Positions 46,860 through 56,056 of a stretch of 64,000 nt of DNA are shown one piece after another (position 1 is the first letter of the stretch; the number at the start of each line of letters is the position of its first letter). The translations under genes and the position numbers were made by a program. The notes beneath the pieces were generated by a model that was given only the letters and a program-made list of their open reading frames with translations, did no database searches and was not told the DNA's origin. This stretch comes from Gammaproteobacteria bacterium. GTDB lineage: Bacteria > Pseudomonadota > Gammaproteobacteria > Pseudomonadales > Cellvibrionaceae. The stretch spans positions 1,302,001 to 1,366,000 of the forward strand of contig SEBU01000001.1 of the NCBI GenBank assembly GCA_004173475.1, written 5' to 3'.

Positions 46860-47291
46860 ATGCAAATTGTTAAAAATTTAATCTTAATTATATTTTTGGT
46901 GGTATCCGTAAGCTGTAGTGCAGAGCCACCTCAATCTGACTTCCAACCTTTTTGGAATAAATTTAGAGCGGCTAGCTTAGCAAACGATTACCCGGCACTC
47001 GCCGCGCTGACAAAATTTCCACTGGAAGTTAAAGGTGTCGATGATAGTGTTCCTGTTAAGAAATACCAGAAGGAACAACTTAATACGATTTTCCCTAAGC
47101 TGATGTCACAACCTGTTTTTCTGCCTAAAGACAATGACGTTGTAGAAACAAATTTGAGAGATGTCCTAACTAAGACTGAGAAAGTGGAATACAAAACTAC
47201 CGATAAGGAAATTAGAGTTGAGCAATTTCAATTTCAATTTCAATTAATAAACGGAAAATGGTTACTCGTTAGGGCTTACTTGGAAGAATGA
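46860..47291 (+). CDS. Lipoprotein, possible immunity protein
   Basis: 143 residues from ATG 46860, with GGAG at 46850-46853; an upstream TTG start at 46848 is unlikely. The lipobox is VSVSC. The mature part (FQPFWNKFRAASLANDYPAL, then a basic C-terminal half) is a compact alpha/beta shape of unknown family. It begins two bases after the readthrough stop of the hydrolase gene, an arrangement typical of effector-immunity pairs, so it may protect the periplasm from that hydrolase. Confidence 0.62.
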   Translation: MQIVKNLILIIFLVVSVSCSAEPPQSDFQPFWNKFRAASLANDYPALAALTKFPLEVKGVDDSVPVKKYQKEQLNTIFPKLMSQPVFLPKDNDVVETNLRDVLTKTEKVEYKTTDKEIRVEQFQFQFQLINGKWLLVRAYLEE

Positions 47292-47316
47292 CCCGACAAA
47301 GACTCATCTATTTCTC

Positions 47317-47604
47317 TTAGATGATTCTTTCGTATAAATCCGTCCAGCCAGGGTTGTTAGACTCAATTAATTTAATTTTTTCGGCACGCCGCAATTTCTT
47401 TAGATATTTTTCACGCACAATTGCCGATTCTATAGTTTCAGCCTGCTCAAAATATACCAAAGTGGTTACGTTATATTTTTTGGTAAATCCCTCGGCTTGA
47501 TGGTTTTTATGTTGCCAGATTCGTTGTACGAGATTACTGGTTACGCCTATGTAAAGAGTTCCATCTTTTCTACTAGCGAGGATGTAAACAGCGGAACGTT
47601 TCAT
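47317..47604 (-). CDS. GIY-YIG nuclease superfamily protein
   Basis: 95 residues from ATG 47604; ATG 47616 is also possible. The single GIY-YIG domain has VYILASRKDGTLYIGVTS with Arg (LVQRIWQHK) and Glu (VYFEQAET, AIVREKYLKK) residues of the catalytic module. Family members are small endonuclease-like proteins of uncertain role. It lies beside a repeat-rich gap. Confidence 0.87.
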   Translation of the reverse strand: MKRSAVYILASRKDGTLYIGVTSNLVQRIWQHKNHQAEGFTKKYNVTTLVYFEQAETIESAIVREKYLKKLRRAEKIKLIESNNPGWTDLYERII

Positions 47605-47625
47605 TTTAAATTCCATTTCTTAAGA

Positions 47626-47780
47626 GCTGGATCCCCGCTGCGCGAGGATGACGACTCCCAATTAAAGGCCAATGTGCGTGTTTCGTGTTTCGTGTTTCGC
47701 ACCAAATATATCCCAAAGCTATTCAGCGAATCAATTTCCCCAAGCAGGGAGTCGTCATTCTCGCGCAGCGGGAATCCAGC
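47626..47780. repeat. Inverted repeat pair (34-bp arms)
   Basis: Arms at 47626-47659 and 47747-47780 are inverse copies with two mismatches. The core CGCTGCGCGAGGATGACGAC resembles widespread intergenic inverted repeats in proteobacteria. A third partial copy of the GTCGTCATTCTC core lies at 50366. Confidence 0.72.
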
Positions 47781-47806
47781 TTTTGCTTTTCGCTTTTACC
47801 CTCCAT

Positions 47807-47958
47807 CCCATGCGAGCACCCCGAGCACTGGAAGAAAATCGTTGGCAAACAAACAGGAAGTTTGTTTTGGTGATGTTGCAACATGGATGTCGCATCGGAA
47901 CGACATCGATTTCCTGAAGCGCGAAGGAAATAGGTGTGAGACGGGTGTCTTTTCTTTT
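47807..47958. repeat. 152-bp direct repeat, copy A
   Basis: Nearly identical to 48064-48214. Both copies begin CCCATGC, contain an internal hairpin (AAACAAAC with GTTTGTTT) and end GTGTCTTTTCTTTT. No transposase is linked; function unknown. Confidence 0.8.
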
Positions 47959-48063
47959 CATGAATGCCATCCATAGCATTAACCCTACGGGCAGCCTCGC
48001 TGTGCAAAATTACTTTCCTGCAATTTTGTGATTACTTTTTGCTTTTATGCTTTTGACTTAATT

Positions 48064-48214
48064 CCCATGCAAGCACCCCGAGCACTGGAAGAAAATCGTT
48101 GGAAAACAAACAGGATGTTTGTTTTAGTGACGTTGCGACATGGATGTCGCATCGGAACGACAGCAATTTTCTGAAGCGCGCAGGATTAGGTGTGAGATGG
48201 GTGTCTTTTCTTTT
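48064..48214. repeat. 151-bp direct repeat, copy B
   Basis: Second copy of the element at 47807-47958, in the same orientation. It carries the same hairpin and end sequence, and is followed by a perfect 11-bp inverted repeat at 48219-48246. Confidence 0.8.
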
Positions 48215-48218
48215 GGTT

Positions 48219-48246
48219 ACTTTTCGTTGGACAAGCAACGAAAAGT
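48219..48246. repeat. Perfect 11-bp hairpin
   Basis: ACTTTTCGTTG pairs with CAACGAAAAGT around GACAAG, just outside repeat copy B. A T tract is absent, so it is not a typical terminator. Confidence 0.6.
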
Positions 48247-48380
48247 GACTCGCCAGGAGGCGAAATATAAAAAACTATAGTTTAATCTAAAGATCGAGAT
48301 AATGGACGCACTCCTCATTCCAAGCCAACCAGTAAAATACTAAATTTTTTTTAGCATCAAAACTTTAAGGGAAAAATTCA

Positions 48381-49181
48381 ATGAAGCATACCACCAAGAT
48401 GAGAAGCTACAACTATCCCTCCAGTGGAATTTGCATATATTGTTTGAAAGAATTTTCACCTGAAGAATTAACTAAAGAACATATAATTCCATCGGCGCTC
48501 AATGGTACTTTAATTTTACTTAAGGCCGCCTGTGATCCTTGCAGAGATCATACAAACAAAGGATTTGAGAATGCTGCTCTTCAGGCAGATTTTCTAGTGC
48601 CTAGACTTTTATTGGAACTTAAAAGAAATCACAAAAAGGTTATCAAAAAGCTTCCACTTGCAGACGCGGAAACATTTGATGGAGAGCGACTCTTACAAAT
48701 CCAATTGGAACTGTCACAATATCCGCCTATAGTGCATTTTTTTGTGTTTCCACCACCAGGTATTTTGACAAAAGTAGAACGCTCCGGGAGTTTAGAGGCA
48801 TTACAGTTTTCTATCGTATGCTTCCCTAACGTTGCACAATATAAATACCAAAATGTTGAAGTGAGGCACAAAACTGATTTCACAGCATTTGCACTTACTT
48901 TAGCAAAAATAGGTTATTGTTTTGCAGTTGCTGAATTAGGGCTATCAGGATTTGAAGGAGATGGAATTCGAGACTTAATTAATAACAAAAGAAGCGACAC
49001 ATTTAATTTTGTTGGCGGGCCGCTCACTAAAAGCAGAGCTCCCGATAATCAACTACATGTACTTTTGCTTCAGCAACGTGGCGATTATTGCACGGTAATT
49101 ATCCATCTTTTTGCCTCATTCACTGCACAGACCTACGAGGTCGTGGTTGGAAAAGGTCAACTAAAGCATAATATGAAATAA
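48381..49181 (+). CDS. HNH endonuclease-like protein
   Basis: 266 residues. The N-terminal CIYC...EHIIPSALNG...CDPCRDHTNKGFEN pattern is an HNH nuclease zinc ribbon (two CxxC pairs and the EH start), followed by about 200 residues of unknown fold. AAGGG lies upstream. An unrelated C-terminal region is common in HNH proteins of defence or mobile contexts. The flanking gap is rich in repeats and the gene is AT-richer than its neighbours, so acquisition is possible. Function unknown. Confidence 0.68.
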   Translation: MKHTTKMRSYNYPSSGICIYCLKEFSPEELTKEHIIPSALNGTLILLKAACDPCRDHTNKGFENAALQADFLVPRLLLELKRNHKKVIKKLPLADAETFDGERLLQIQLELSQYPPIVHFFVFPPPGILTKVERSGSLEALQFSIVCFPNVAQYKYQNVEVRHKTDFTAFALTLAKIGYCFAVAELGLSGFEGDGIRDLINNKRSDTFNFVGGPLTKSRAPDNQLHVLLLQQRGDYCTVIIHLFASFTAQTYEVVVGKGQLKHNMK

Positions 49182-49214
49182 AACGGGCTGATTTCTCAAT
49201 CAGCCCGTTTTCAG
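49180..49214. terminator. Bidirectional terminator between HNH gene and dnaJ
   Basis: A perfect 14-bp stem (core ACGGGCTGATT) with a TCTC loop starts within the HNH stop codon and serves both convergent genes. Confidence 0.85.
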
Positions 49215-49225
49215 TTTAACGATTA

Positions 49226-50335
49226 TTAATCATTAAAAAACTTCTTCACCCCATCCAACCAACTCGACTGTTTGGGCGAATATTTACCGCCCTTCATACT
49301 CGCTTGAAAATCCCTCAATATTTCTTTTTGTTTGTTGGTGAGATTTACTGGGGTCTCCACCACAACACGACAGAGCAAATCACCTACTCCTCCGCCTCGT
49401 ACTGGCGTTACACCTTTGCCGCGTAACTTAAATAATTTTCCAGTCTGTGTTTCTGCGGGGACTTTTAATTTCACGCGGCCATCAAGCGTTGGAACTTCGA
49501 GTTCGCCGCCGAGTGCTGCATCCACAAAATCGATGGGGACTTCGCAATATAAATCCGCACCTTCGCGTTTAAAAATTTCGTGCTCGCGCACGTGGACCTG
49601 CACGTATAGATCACCGGGTGGCCCGCCAGCTTCACCGGCTTCACCTTCGCCGGATAAACGAATGCGATCGCCAGTATCGACACCTGCAGGAACTTTTACA
49701 GAAAGTGTTTTGGTTTCTTCTACGCGGCCTTGACCATGACAGGTTTTGCATGGGTCAGAAATAATAGTGCCGCGCCCGCGACAATTCGGGCAGGTTTGTT
49801 GTACCGAGAAGAAACCCTGTTGCATGCGCACTTGGCCGTGGCCACCGCACGTAGTACAAGTAACAGGTTTGCTACCGGCTTTTGCGCCTGAACCGCTACA
49901 GGTTTTACACGAAACTAATGTAGGAACTTTGATTTGCGTTGTTGTACCTTTTACCGCTTCCTCTAATTTTAATTCGAGGTTGTAACGCAGATCTGAACCG
50001 CGCGCCGGGCCACCGCGACGGCCACCGCCTCCGCCAAAGATATCGCCGAATACATCGCCAAAAATATCGCTGAAGTTACTACCGCCACCACCGCCCATGC
50101 CGGCTTGGCCATCTACACCAGCGTGACCAAAGCGATCATAAGCTGCGCGCTTTTGATCATCGGAAAGCACTTCGTAGGCTTCGTTAGCCTCTTTAAATTT
50201 TTCTTCAGCTTTTGGATCATCCGGATTTCTGTCCGGGTGAAATTTCATCGCCACACGGCGATAGGCCTTTTTTAATTCAGCTGCGTCTGCGCCTTTTTCG
50301 ACACCGAGCACTTCGTAGAAATCACGTTTTGCCAT
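49226..50335 (-). CDS. dnaJ: Chaperone DnaJ
   Basis: 369 residues: J domain with HPD (33-35), Gly/Phe-rich region, four CxxCxGxG zinc motifs ([32 protein letters not shown]) and the C-terminal substrate domain. It is the co-chaperone of DnaK, encoded just upstream. Order and strand match the grpE-dnaK-dnaJ heat-shock cluster. Confidence 0.98.
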   Translation of the reverse strand: MAKRDFYEVLGVEKGADAAELKKAYRRVAMKFHPDRNPDDPKAEEKFKEANEAYEVLSDDQKRAAYDRFGHAGVDGQAGMGGGGGSNFSDIFGDVFGDIFGGGGGRRGGPARGSDLRYNLELKLEEAVKGTTTQIKVPTLVSCKTCSGSGAKAGSKPVTCTTCGGHGQVRMQQGFFSVQQTCPNCRGRGTIISDPCKTCHGQGRVEETKTLSVKVPAGVDTGDRIRLSGEGEAGEAGGPPGDLYVQVHVREHEIFKREGADLYCEVPIDFVDAALGGELEVPTLDGRVKLKVPAETQTGKLFKLRGKGVTPVRGGGVGDLLCRVVVETPVNLTNKQKEILRDFQASMKGGKYSPKQSSWLDGVKKFFND

Positions 50336-50365
50336 AATAAAACCAAATTATCTATGCAATGTCTC

Positions 50366-50395
50366 GTCGTCATTCTCATTGGAGATGACGACTCC
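50366..50395. repeat. Small inverted repeat between dnaK and dnaJ
   Basis: GTCGTCAT and ATGACGAC form 8-bp arms here. The sequence GTCGTCATTCTC recurs in the right arm of the 47747-47780 inverted repeat, so this is a partial member of the same family. Confidence 0.55.
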
Positions 50396-50456
50396 CTATA
50401 TTGCGCATTCAATGCCAACTCAAAATCGACAGAAAAATTTATGCACTTCTAACACG

Positions 50457-50482
50457 ACAAATGCGGGCAAGCCCGCATTTGT
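50457..50482. terminator. Palindromic hairpin between dnaK and dnaJ
   Basis: A 12-bp stem (ACAAATGCGGGC with its complement) around AA. The T tract is on the plus strand, so on the dnaK-dnaJ transcript it is more likely a processing or partial termination site than a full terminator. Confidence 0.5.
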
Positions 50483-50530
50483 TTTTTTCTACTACATGCG
50501 GCGAATAATTTAAAATTCACCGCGTGCAGC

Positions 50531-52453
50531 TTACTTGTCTTTTACTTCTTCGAACTCAGCATCTACAACGCCATCATCTTGCGCTTTTGAATCGCCTCCG
50601 GCCTGTTGCGCTCCCGCACCTTGTGCTTCACCTTGTTGCTCAGCGTAGAGTTTTTGTGCTAAAGAGCCAGACGCTTCGGTTAACTTGTTTGTAGCCGCTT
50701 CGATTTTTGCAAGATCATCCGCTTTCAATGCATCACGAGCTTCAGTCAATGCAGCTTCAATTGCAGATTTTTCTTCTGCGGTGGCTTTATCGCCTGCTTC
50801 TTTCAATGTTTTTTCAGTTGCGTGAATCAAACCATCAAGCGTGTTGCGTGCTGTAACAACTTCAGCAAACTTGCGATCCGCCTCTGCGTTGGCTTCAGCA
50901 TCTTTTACCATTTTTTCGATTTCAGCATCGCTCAAACCTGATGATGCTTTAATCACAATACTTTGCTCTTTGCCGGTAGCTTTGTCTTTCGCGCTAACAT
51001 TCAAAATACCGTTCGCATCAATGTCGAAAGTAACTTCAATTTGCGGCATGCCACGTGGTGCGGGTGGAATGTCACTTAAGTCGAAACGACCGAGCGATTT
51101 GTTTTGCGACGCTTGCTTACGCTCACCTTGCACAACATGAATTGTTACTGCTGATTGGTTGTCATCTGCTGTTGAAAACACTTGCGATTTTTTGGTTGGA
51201 ATCGTGGTGTTTTTGTCGATCAATGGAGTAGCAACGCCACCCATGGTTTCGATACCGAGCGTCAAAGGAGTTACGTCCAATAACAATACGTTAGTAGTTT
51301 CGCCCGACAATACGGAACCTTGAATTGCAGCACCAATTGCAACTGCTTCATCAGGGTTTACATCTTTACGTGGTTCTTTGCCGAAGAAATCTGCTACAGC
51401 TTTTTGCACCATTGGCATACGGGTTTGACCACCAACCAAAATAATGTCGTCGATTTTTTTGAGATCAACGCCAGAATCTTTGATTGCTTGTTTTACTGGT
51501 TCCATTGAACGAGTTACCAAATCTTCAACTAAAGATTCGAGTTTGGCGCGCGTTAATTTGGTAACCAAGTGTTTTGGACCAGTTGCATCGGCAGTGATGT
51601 ATGGCAAATTCACTTCAGTTTGTTGGCTTGAAGACAATTCGATTTTCGCTTTTTCCGCCGCTTCTTTTAAGCGTTGCAGTGCGAGTGGATCGTTGTGCAA
51701 ATCAATGCCGGTATCTTTCTTAAATGTTTCTGCGAGGAACTCGATCAAACGCATATCGAAGTCTTCACCACCAAGGAATGTATCGCCGTTGGTTGAGAGA
51801 ACTTCAAATTGATGTTCGCCATCTACGTCTGCAATTTCGATAATTGAAATATCGAAGGTACCACCACCCAAGTCATATACAGCGATAGTACGATCGCCAA
51901 CGCCTTTGTCCAAACCGTATGCAAGTGCTGCAGCGGTTGGTTCGTTGATGATGCGTTTTACATCGAGACCAGCAATGCGACCAGCATCTTTAGTAGCTTG
52001 ACGTTGCGAGTCATTAAAATAAGCTGGAACAGTAATAACTGCTTCAGTTACAGATTCGCCAAGATAATCTTCAGCGGTCTTTTTCATTTTCTTCAACACT
52101 TCAGCAGAAATTTGCGGCGGTGCTTTTCTATCGCCTTTCACTTCTACCCATGCGTCGCCGTTATCCGCTGCAACGATTTTGTACGGAACCATTGAAATAT
52201 CTTTTTGTACAACATCGTCTTTAAATTTACGGCCGATCAAACGCTTTACTGCGTACAATGTGTTGTGCGGATTTGTTACTGATTGACGCTTGGCCGATTG
52301 ACCAACAAGAATTTCGTTGTCATTAGTGAATGCAATAATGGATGGCGTGGTGCGGTCGCCTTCGGCGTTCTCGATAACTTTTGGCTTGCCGCCTTCCAAT
52401 ACAGATACGCAAGAATTGGTAGTTCCCAAGTCGATGCCGATAATTTTACCCAT
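50531..52453 (-). CDS. dnaK: Chaperone DnaK
   Basis: 640 residues from ATG 52453 ([15 protein letters not shown]) with AGGAGC upstream; a longer frame start at 52537 adds unrelated residues. It has the ATPase phosphate loops (DLGGGTFD) and a C-terminal lid ending in an acidic EFEEVKDK tail. It is the central Hsp70, driven by GrpE and DnaJ encoded beside it. Confidence 0.98.
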   Translation of the reverse strand: MGKIIGIDLGTTNSCVSVLEGGKPKVIENAEGDRTTPSIIAFTNDNEILVGQSAKRQSVTNPHNTLYAVKRLIGRKFKDDVVQKDISMVPYKIVAADNGDAWVEVKGDRKAPPQISAEVLKKMKKTAEDYLGESVTEAVITVPAYFNDSQRQATKDAGRIAGLDVKRIINEPTAAALAYGLDKGVGDRTIAVYDLGGGTFDISIIEIADVDGEHQFEVLSTNGDTFLGGEDFDMRLIEFLAETFKKDTGIDLHNDPLALQRLKEAAEKAKIELSSSQQTEVNLPYITADATGPKHLVTKLTRAKLESLVEDLVTRSMEPVKQAIKDSGVDLKKIDDIILVGGQTRMPMVQKAVADFFGKEPRKDVNPDEAVAIGAAIQGSVLSGETTNVLLLDVTPLTLGIETMGGVATPLIDKNTTIPTKKSQVFSTADDNQSAVTIHVVQGERKQASQNKSLGRFDLSDIPPAPRGMPQIEVTFDIDANGILNVSAKDKATGKEQSIVIKASSGLSDAEIEKMVKDAEANAEADRKFAEVVTARNTLDGLIHATEKTLKEAGDKATAEEKSAIEAALTEARDALKADDLAKIEAATNKLTEASGSLAQKLYAEQQGEAQGAGAQQAGGDSKAQDDGVVDAEFEEVKDK

Positions 52454-52586
52454 GATATTTGCTCCTGAAATTTCAGTTTCACTGAGCGCGTTTAAATGCG
52501 CCGAAAAAGTTAATTTGTGGTTTAAATTACGGTGCATTTGCGGCGATTTTCATCGAGCCTTGCACTTCCCTTAAACGTTGAGTTCT

Positions 52587-52614
52587 ATATTGGAGCTGAC
52601 AAATGTAATTCAAG
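52587..52614 (-). promoter_or_regulatory. Weak sigma-32-like promoter before dnaK
   Basis: On the minus strand CTTGAA is followed after 13 bases by CTCCAATAT, a partial match to the heat-shock consensus, inside the 195-base grpE-dnaK gap. Confidence 0.4.
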
Positions 52615-52648
52615 GCCAGCTTTTAAAAAATCCTTACAATGTTTTGAA

Positions 52649-53200
52649 TCAGGGTGCTTTCGAAACAACAACCATCGCCGGGCGCAATAAACGGCCGTGC
52701 AATGTGTAGCCTTTTTGAAACACGTTAATTACCGTATTAGGCTCAACTTCCGGATTGGGAACGGCCGACACCGCCTGATGCAAATTGGGATCAAAAGGTT
52801 CGCCGTGCGGATTAACTACTATCACCTGATGACGCGCGAGTGCATCAATAAACGACTTATGAGTGAGTTGAATACCCTCTGCGATTGCCGTGAAAACCTC
52901 ATTGCTGGTATCAATTGTGGCGAGCGCACGCTCAAGATTGTCTACCACTGGCAAGAGATCATTAACGATTTTGTCTTGCCCAAATTTATGAGCTTTTTCG
53001 ATGTCCTGCTCTGCACGGCGGCGAGCATTTTGCGCTTCAGCCTGCGAACGCAAGGATTGTTCTTTTGCAGATTCGTAAGCAGCAGCCAGGCTCGCTAATT
53101 GCGCTTGCAAGCCTTCAATCGTCACTTCTGATTGTTCAGTAGTGGCTTCAGGCTGAGGATCGGTGGCGTTTTGTACTTCGGTGTAGTCTTCAGAAGACAT
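52649..53200 (-). CDS. grpE: Nucleotide exchange factor GrpE
   Basis: 183 residues from ATG 53200 (GGAG upstream). A long coiled coil (about 25-75) is followed by the conserved GrpE head ([20 protein letters not shown] and [20 protein letters not shown]). It removes ADP from DnaK. It starts the heat-shock cluster. Confidence 0.97.
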   Translation of the reverse strand: MSSEDYTEVQNATDPQPEATTEQSEVTIEGLQAQLASLAAAYESAKEQSLRSQAEAQNARRRAEQDIEKAHKFGQDKIVNDLLPVVDNLERALATIDTSNEVFTAIAEGIQLTHKSFIDALARHQVIVVNPHGEPFDPNLHQAVSAVPNPEVEPNTVINVFQKGYTLHGRLLRPAMVVVSKAP

Positions 53201-53270
53201 AGTCAATCTCCAAGCTATTACAAACGGCTAGAGCCAAATAAGGCCCCCGCCAAAAAATGGTGTGGGGGCT

Positions 53271-53298
53271 ATATGGGGCTTTTCGGACAGGATTCAAG
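53271..53298 (-). promoter_or_regulatory. Sigma-32 heat-shock promoter of grpE
   Basis: On the minus strand CTTGAA (53293-53298), 14 bases, then CCCCATAT (53271-53278): a near-consensus heat-shock promoter about 70 bases upstream of the grpE start. Confidence 0.85.
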
Positions 53299-53394
53299 TG
53301 TAAAAAAGGCTGGGCACCAAGCAGAACCTAGTGCGCAACTGTTCAGGAGCGCCTTTAGACGTAGGTGGTGTTCGCGCGAGCAAACCGCTGCATC

Positions 53395-55782
53395 TCAGCG
53401 ATTCTCAAGGCGATTGTAGTCGAGCAACGCTGCCTCATCCGGCTCGGTTTTGCGATATTCACTCAGCATCTCATCGCTGAATCCCCAAAAATCAGGATTG
53501 CTGCGCCTGATTCCATAGATGTCCCGTAGCACCTGGTAATCCGCCTCGCTGCGAATACCGTGAACACGCGCGACAAAATCCGGCAAATCCCGCTTGTTGA
53601 CTCGCATAAAACTATTTGGGTATGAGCCTACAATGCCGCGCGTAATAGTCAGATAATCTTCGTCTGGAATACGCCGTTTTTCATCGCCAAATAAAGACGA
53701 CAAATTACTGTAGCTGCTGTTATGAACCAGAGTAAACAACCCAACCTCCGGTACGCGGATGATCATAGTTTGCGGTAAATATTGAATTGCGCTTCCTGGA
53801 GCCCTTTGCAGCTGGCGATAAATCGCTAGCTCTTCCGGCGTTAAACTTCCACTGCCGATGTGATGCGACGACTCACTGGCTTTAGCTAGATATTTTTTGA
53901 TCTGATCGAATAATTCCAACTTAGGATTATCACTGGTGTAGTGAAAATCTTTTACGATTTCTATTTGATTAAGATAGAGATCAATATAAGTTTGCAGATT
54001 GCTTTCTGCATCGCGGTACCAATAAGCAAGCTCTTTTTGCGCAGCGGCTTTTGGCAACAAACTCAGAAAATTCATTTCACCTTCGATGCGTAAAAAATCC
54101 ATGTACACGCGGCTGAGCAATTGGTGGGTTACATTTCCGTAAACATCGAACCCGGCCACCAATAAATAATGAATTCGTTCCAGCAACGGGTAATCGATAA
54201 CCCACGCGGTTTTTGGTGGCTCGCCAATTAAACCCTGGTACACACTCGCGCTATCGTTGTGACGAAAAATAGTGAGCGCGGCATTGTTGTTGGTGCGCAG
54301 GTTGCCATCCCAAATTAGGGACAGACCTTGATCGCCCGCTTTCTCAGTTAATTCGTTTACGAATTTTGCTTTCGCTACAAGATATTCTTTTTGCTTTTCG
54401 GAATAGCGCAACCAGTTGGTGAGAGGTAAAAAACTATTGCCCACTTCAGCAGGCAGTTCAAGGTGCTTACTATTGTCCGCTAAAAATTGTTCTGCACCTT
54501 TGGCGGTTTGTGTTTTAGGCGCAAAGAAAAATACCCAAAAATGATCTTGAATGACATTGAGCGCAACCTGCCCGCGACAAACAGGCCCTTTAATAAAATT
54601 CATAATTGTAAAACGCGCTTCATTCAGCATAAAACGATAGCGCGAGTCGATGGGTAATTCTGCAAACGTAATGAATGGATTCGACGCTGTTTCAAGCGAA
54701 TAAGACGGTAGATTGTTCACCGCATAGTTCGGTTTAAAAAATAAATTCAGCCACTCTTCCATTCTTGCTTTGTTGAGCGCGTAAGGCATATGGGTTTTCA
54801 ATACGACACTGCTTGGGTCGCGCCATAAACGATAATAAACTCGTGCGACTTTAGGGTCATCAAACGGCCGGCCTGTGCTGATGCGATCTAGCGGTACGCC
54901 GGGCGGAGTACGCGAGCGAACCAGGCGAAAATATTGACGTGAATTTGCTTGAGCTTTGGCGAATTTATTTGAAAGATCATCTGCAAAAAATAACTGCGCT
55001 AAAAATAAATGTTCATAAATATAACGGCTAATCAATTGTTCTTTGTTGCTATCGCCGTTGAGCAATTTTTCCCATTTGTCTATTTCCAGGGAAACTGTGG
55101 GATCTACTTCTGTATTCTCATCAATTTGCGCCCCCTCTTTTAACCAGCTCATCAGCAAATTATGTTCTCGCGTATTTAACCCGGGTAATGCGTAAGGCAT
55201 ACCCCAAAGCGGCGCTGTTTTGCGATAATCTTCAAAATTTTCAATGCGCGAACAGTACTGACGTGGGTTGAGACTGAAATCAAAAGATTCGGGCAATATA
55301 TTTTCAGACGGTGATGGATTTTCCTGCTTCAGCAAAAGCATTTGCGCAAAAATACTGCCTTTTATATTCGCTTCCGGCGTATTGATACGCTCATTTAATA
55401 CCGGGTAAAAATCTTTGGTTCGCCATTCGCTGGTGGAATGCGCGTCTTCAAAAATACGCGTCAAAGGCGCGCCTAATAAGCGCGAGCCGTCATAAACTTT
55501 GGTGGAATTTGCACCGCGCAACAATCCTTGGAAAGAATCCAACTTGAGTTGACAAGGGGAGTCGTAACAACCGTGGCAGACCGTGCAACGCTGCTCAATA
55601 ATGGGTCTTATGTCGTGAACATAGCTCACTAAACCCGGTGCAGGAATTGTAGATTTATATTCGATGGGTTTGGCTGTGCCGTATAATTTATCCCATTGCG
55701 CGCCACCGATGCTTGCACAACCAATCAACAACAAAACTGTAACCGTTATGCCAGAACGGCTGATCCAAGATGGCAACTTCAT
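53395..55782 (-). CDS. cti: Fatty acid cis/trans isomerase
   Basis: 795 residues from ATG 55782, with a GGGAAG site. A signal with lipobox-like LLIGC is followed by a c-type heme motif CTVCH (about 65-69) and a long catalytic body typical of Cti. The periplasmic enzyme converts cis to trans unsaturated fatty acids of membrane lipids under solvent or heat stress. It precedes the heat-shock genes on the same strand. Confidence 0.91.
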   Translation of the reverse strand: MKLPSWISRSGITVTVLLLIGCASIGGAQWDKLYGTAKPIEYKSTIPAPGLVSYVHDIRPIIEQRCTVCHGCYDSPCQLKLDSFQGLLRGANSTKVYDGSRLLGAPLTRIFEDAHSTSEWRTKDFYPVLNERINTPEANIKGSIFAQMLLLKQENPSPSENILPESFDFSLNPRQYCSRIENFEDYRKTAPLWGMPYALPGLNTREHNLLMSWLKEGAQIDENTEVDPTVSLEIDKWEKLLNGDSNKEQLISRYIYEHLFLAQLFFADDLSNKFAKAQANSRQYFRLVRSRTPPGVPLDRISTGRPFDDPKVARVYYRLWRDPSSVVLKTHMPYALNKARMEEWLNLFFKPNYAVNNLPSYSLETASNPFITFAELPIDSRYRFMLNEARFTIMNFIKGPVCRGQVALNVIQDHFWVFFFAPKTQTAKGAEQFLADNSKHLELPAEVGNSFLPLTNWLRYSEKQKEYLVAKAKFVNELTEKAGDQGLSLIWDGNLRTNNNAALTIFRHNDSASVYQGLIGEPPKTAWVIDYPLLERIHYLLVAGFDVYGNVTHQLLSRVYMDFLRIEGEMNFLSLLPKAAAQKELAYWYRDAESNLQTYIDLYLNQIEIVKDFHYTSDNPKLELFDQIKKYLAKASESSHHIGSGSLTPEELAIYRQLQRAPGSAIQYLPQTMIIRVPEVGLFTLVHNSSYSNLSSLFGDEKRRIPDEDYLTITRGIVGSYPNSFMRVNKRDLPDFVARVHGIRSEADYQVLRDIYGIRRSNPDFWGFSDEMLSEYRKTEPDEAALLDYNRLENR

Positions 55783-55995
55783 AAACGCTTCCCAGTATTT
55801 AATATCCACATTCATCCACTATTTTTGCAATCAGTGCCGAACTTTCGCTCTAACCATGCAAAATTTCCGGGGCGCATTTTCGCATATTCGTAAGAGAATT
55901 AACCAAGATGTTTTGAACAGGCGGGCAAAGGAGCAAGATTATCAAATGCACATCGCAAAAAATGACTTAACGCGTTCTCGACGGTAAAGAGCCAA

Positions 55996-56033
55996 AAAAA
56001 ACGGCGGCATCTTTTCAGACGCCGCCGTTTTTT
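55996..56033 (-). terminator. Terminator of the GH3 gene
   Basis: A 13-bp stem (AAAAAACGGCGGC with its complement) with a 12-nt loop and a T tract on the minus strand, just after the GH3 stop. Confidence 0.8.
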
Positions 56034-56056
56034 ATTTATCTATCCGATATGGAAGA

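Larger units (their letters stand above)
47605..48380. other. Repeat-rich intergenic region
   Basis: About 775 bases without a supported gene. It holds a 34-bp inverted repeat pair, two copies of a 152-bp direct repeat and a hairpin, listed separately. Open frames here are short and lie in repeats. Confidence 0.6.

Noticed and set aside
47497-47976. Plus-strand open frame of about 159 codons
   Set aside because: It overlaps the inverted and direct repeats and has no recognisable domain; it is a by-product of the repeat sequence.
47605-48300. Possible CRISPR array from the closely spaced repeats
   Set aside because: The repeated units are about 152 bp, only two copies exist, and no short spacer-repeat periodicity is present; no cas gene is nearby.
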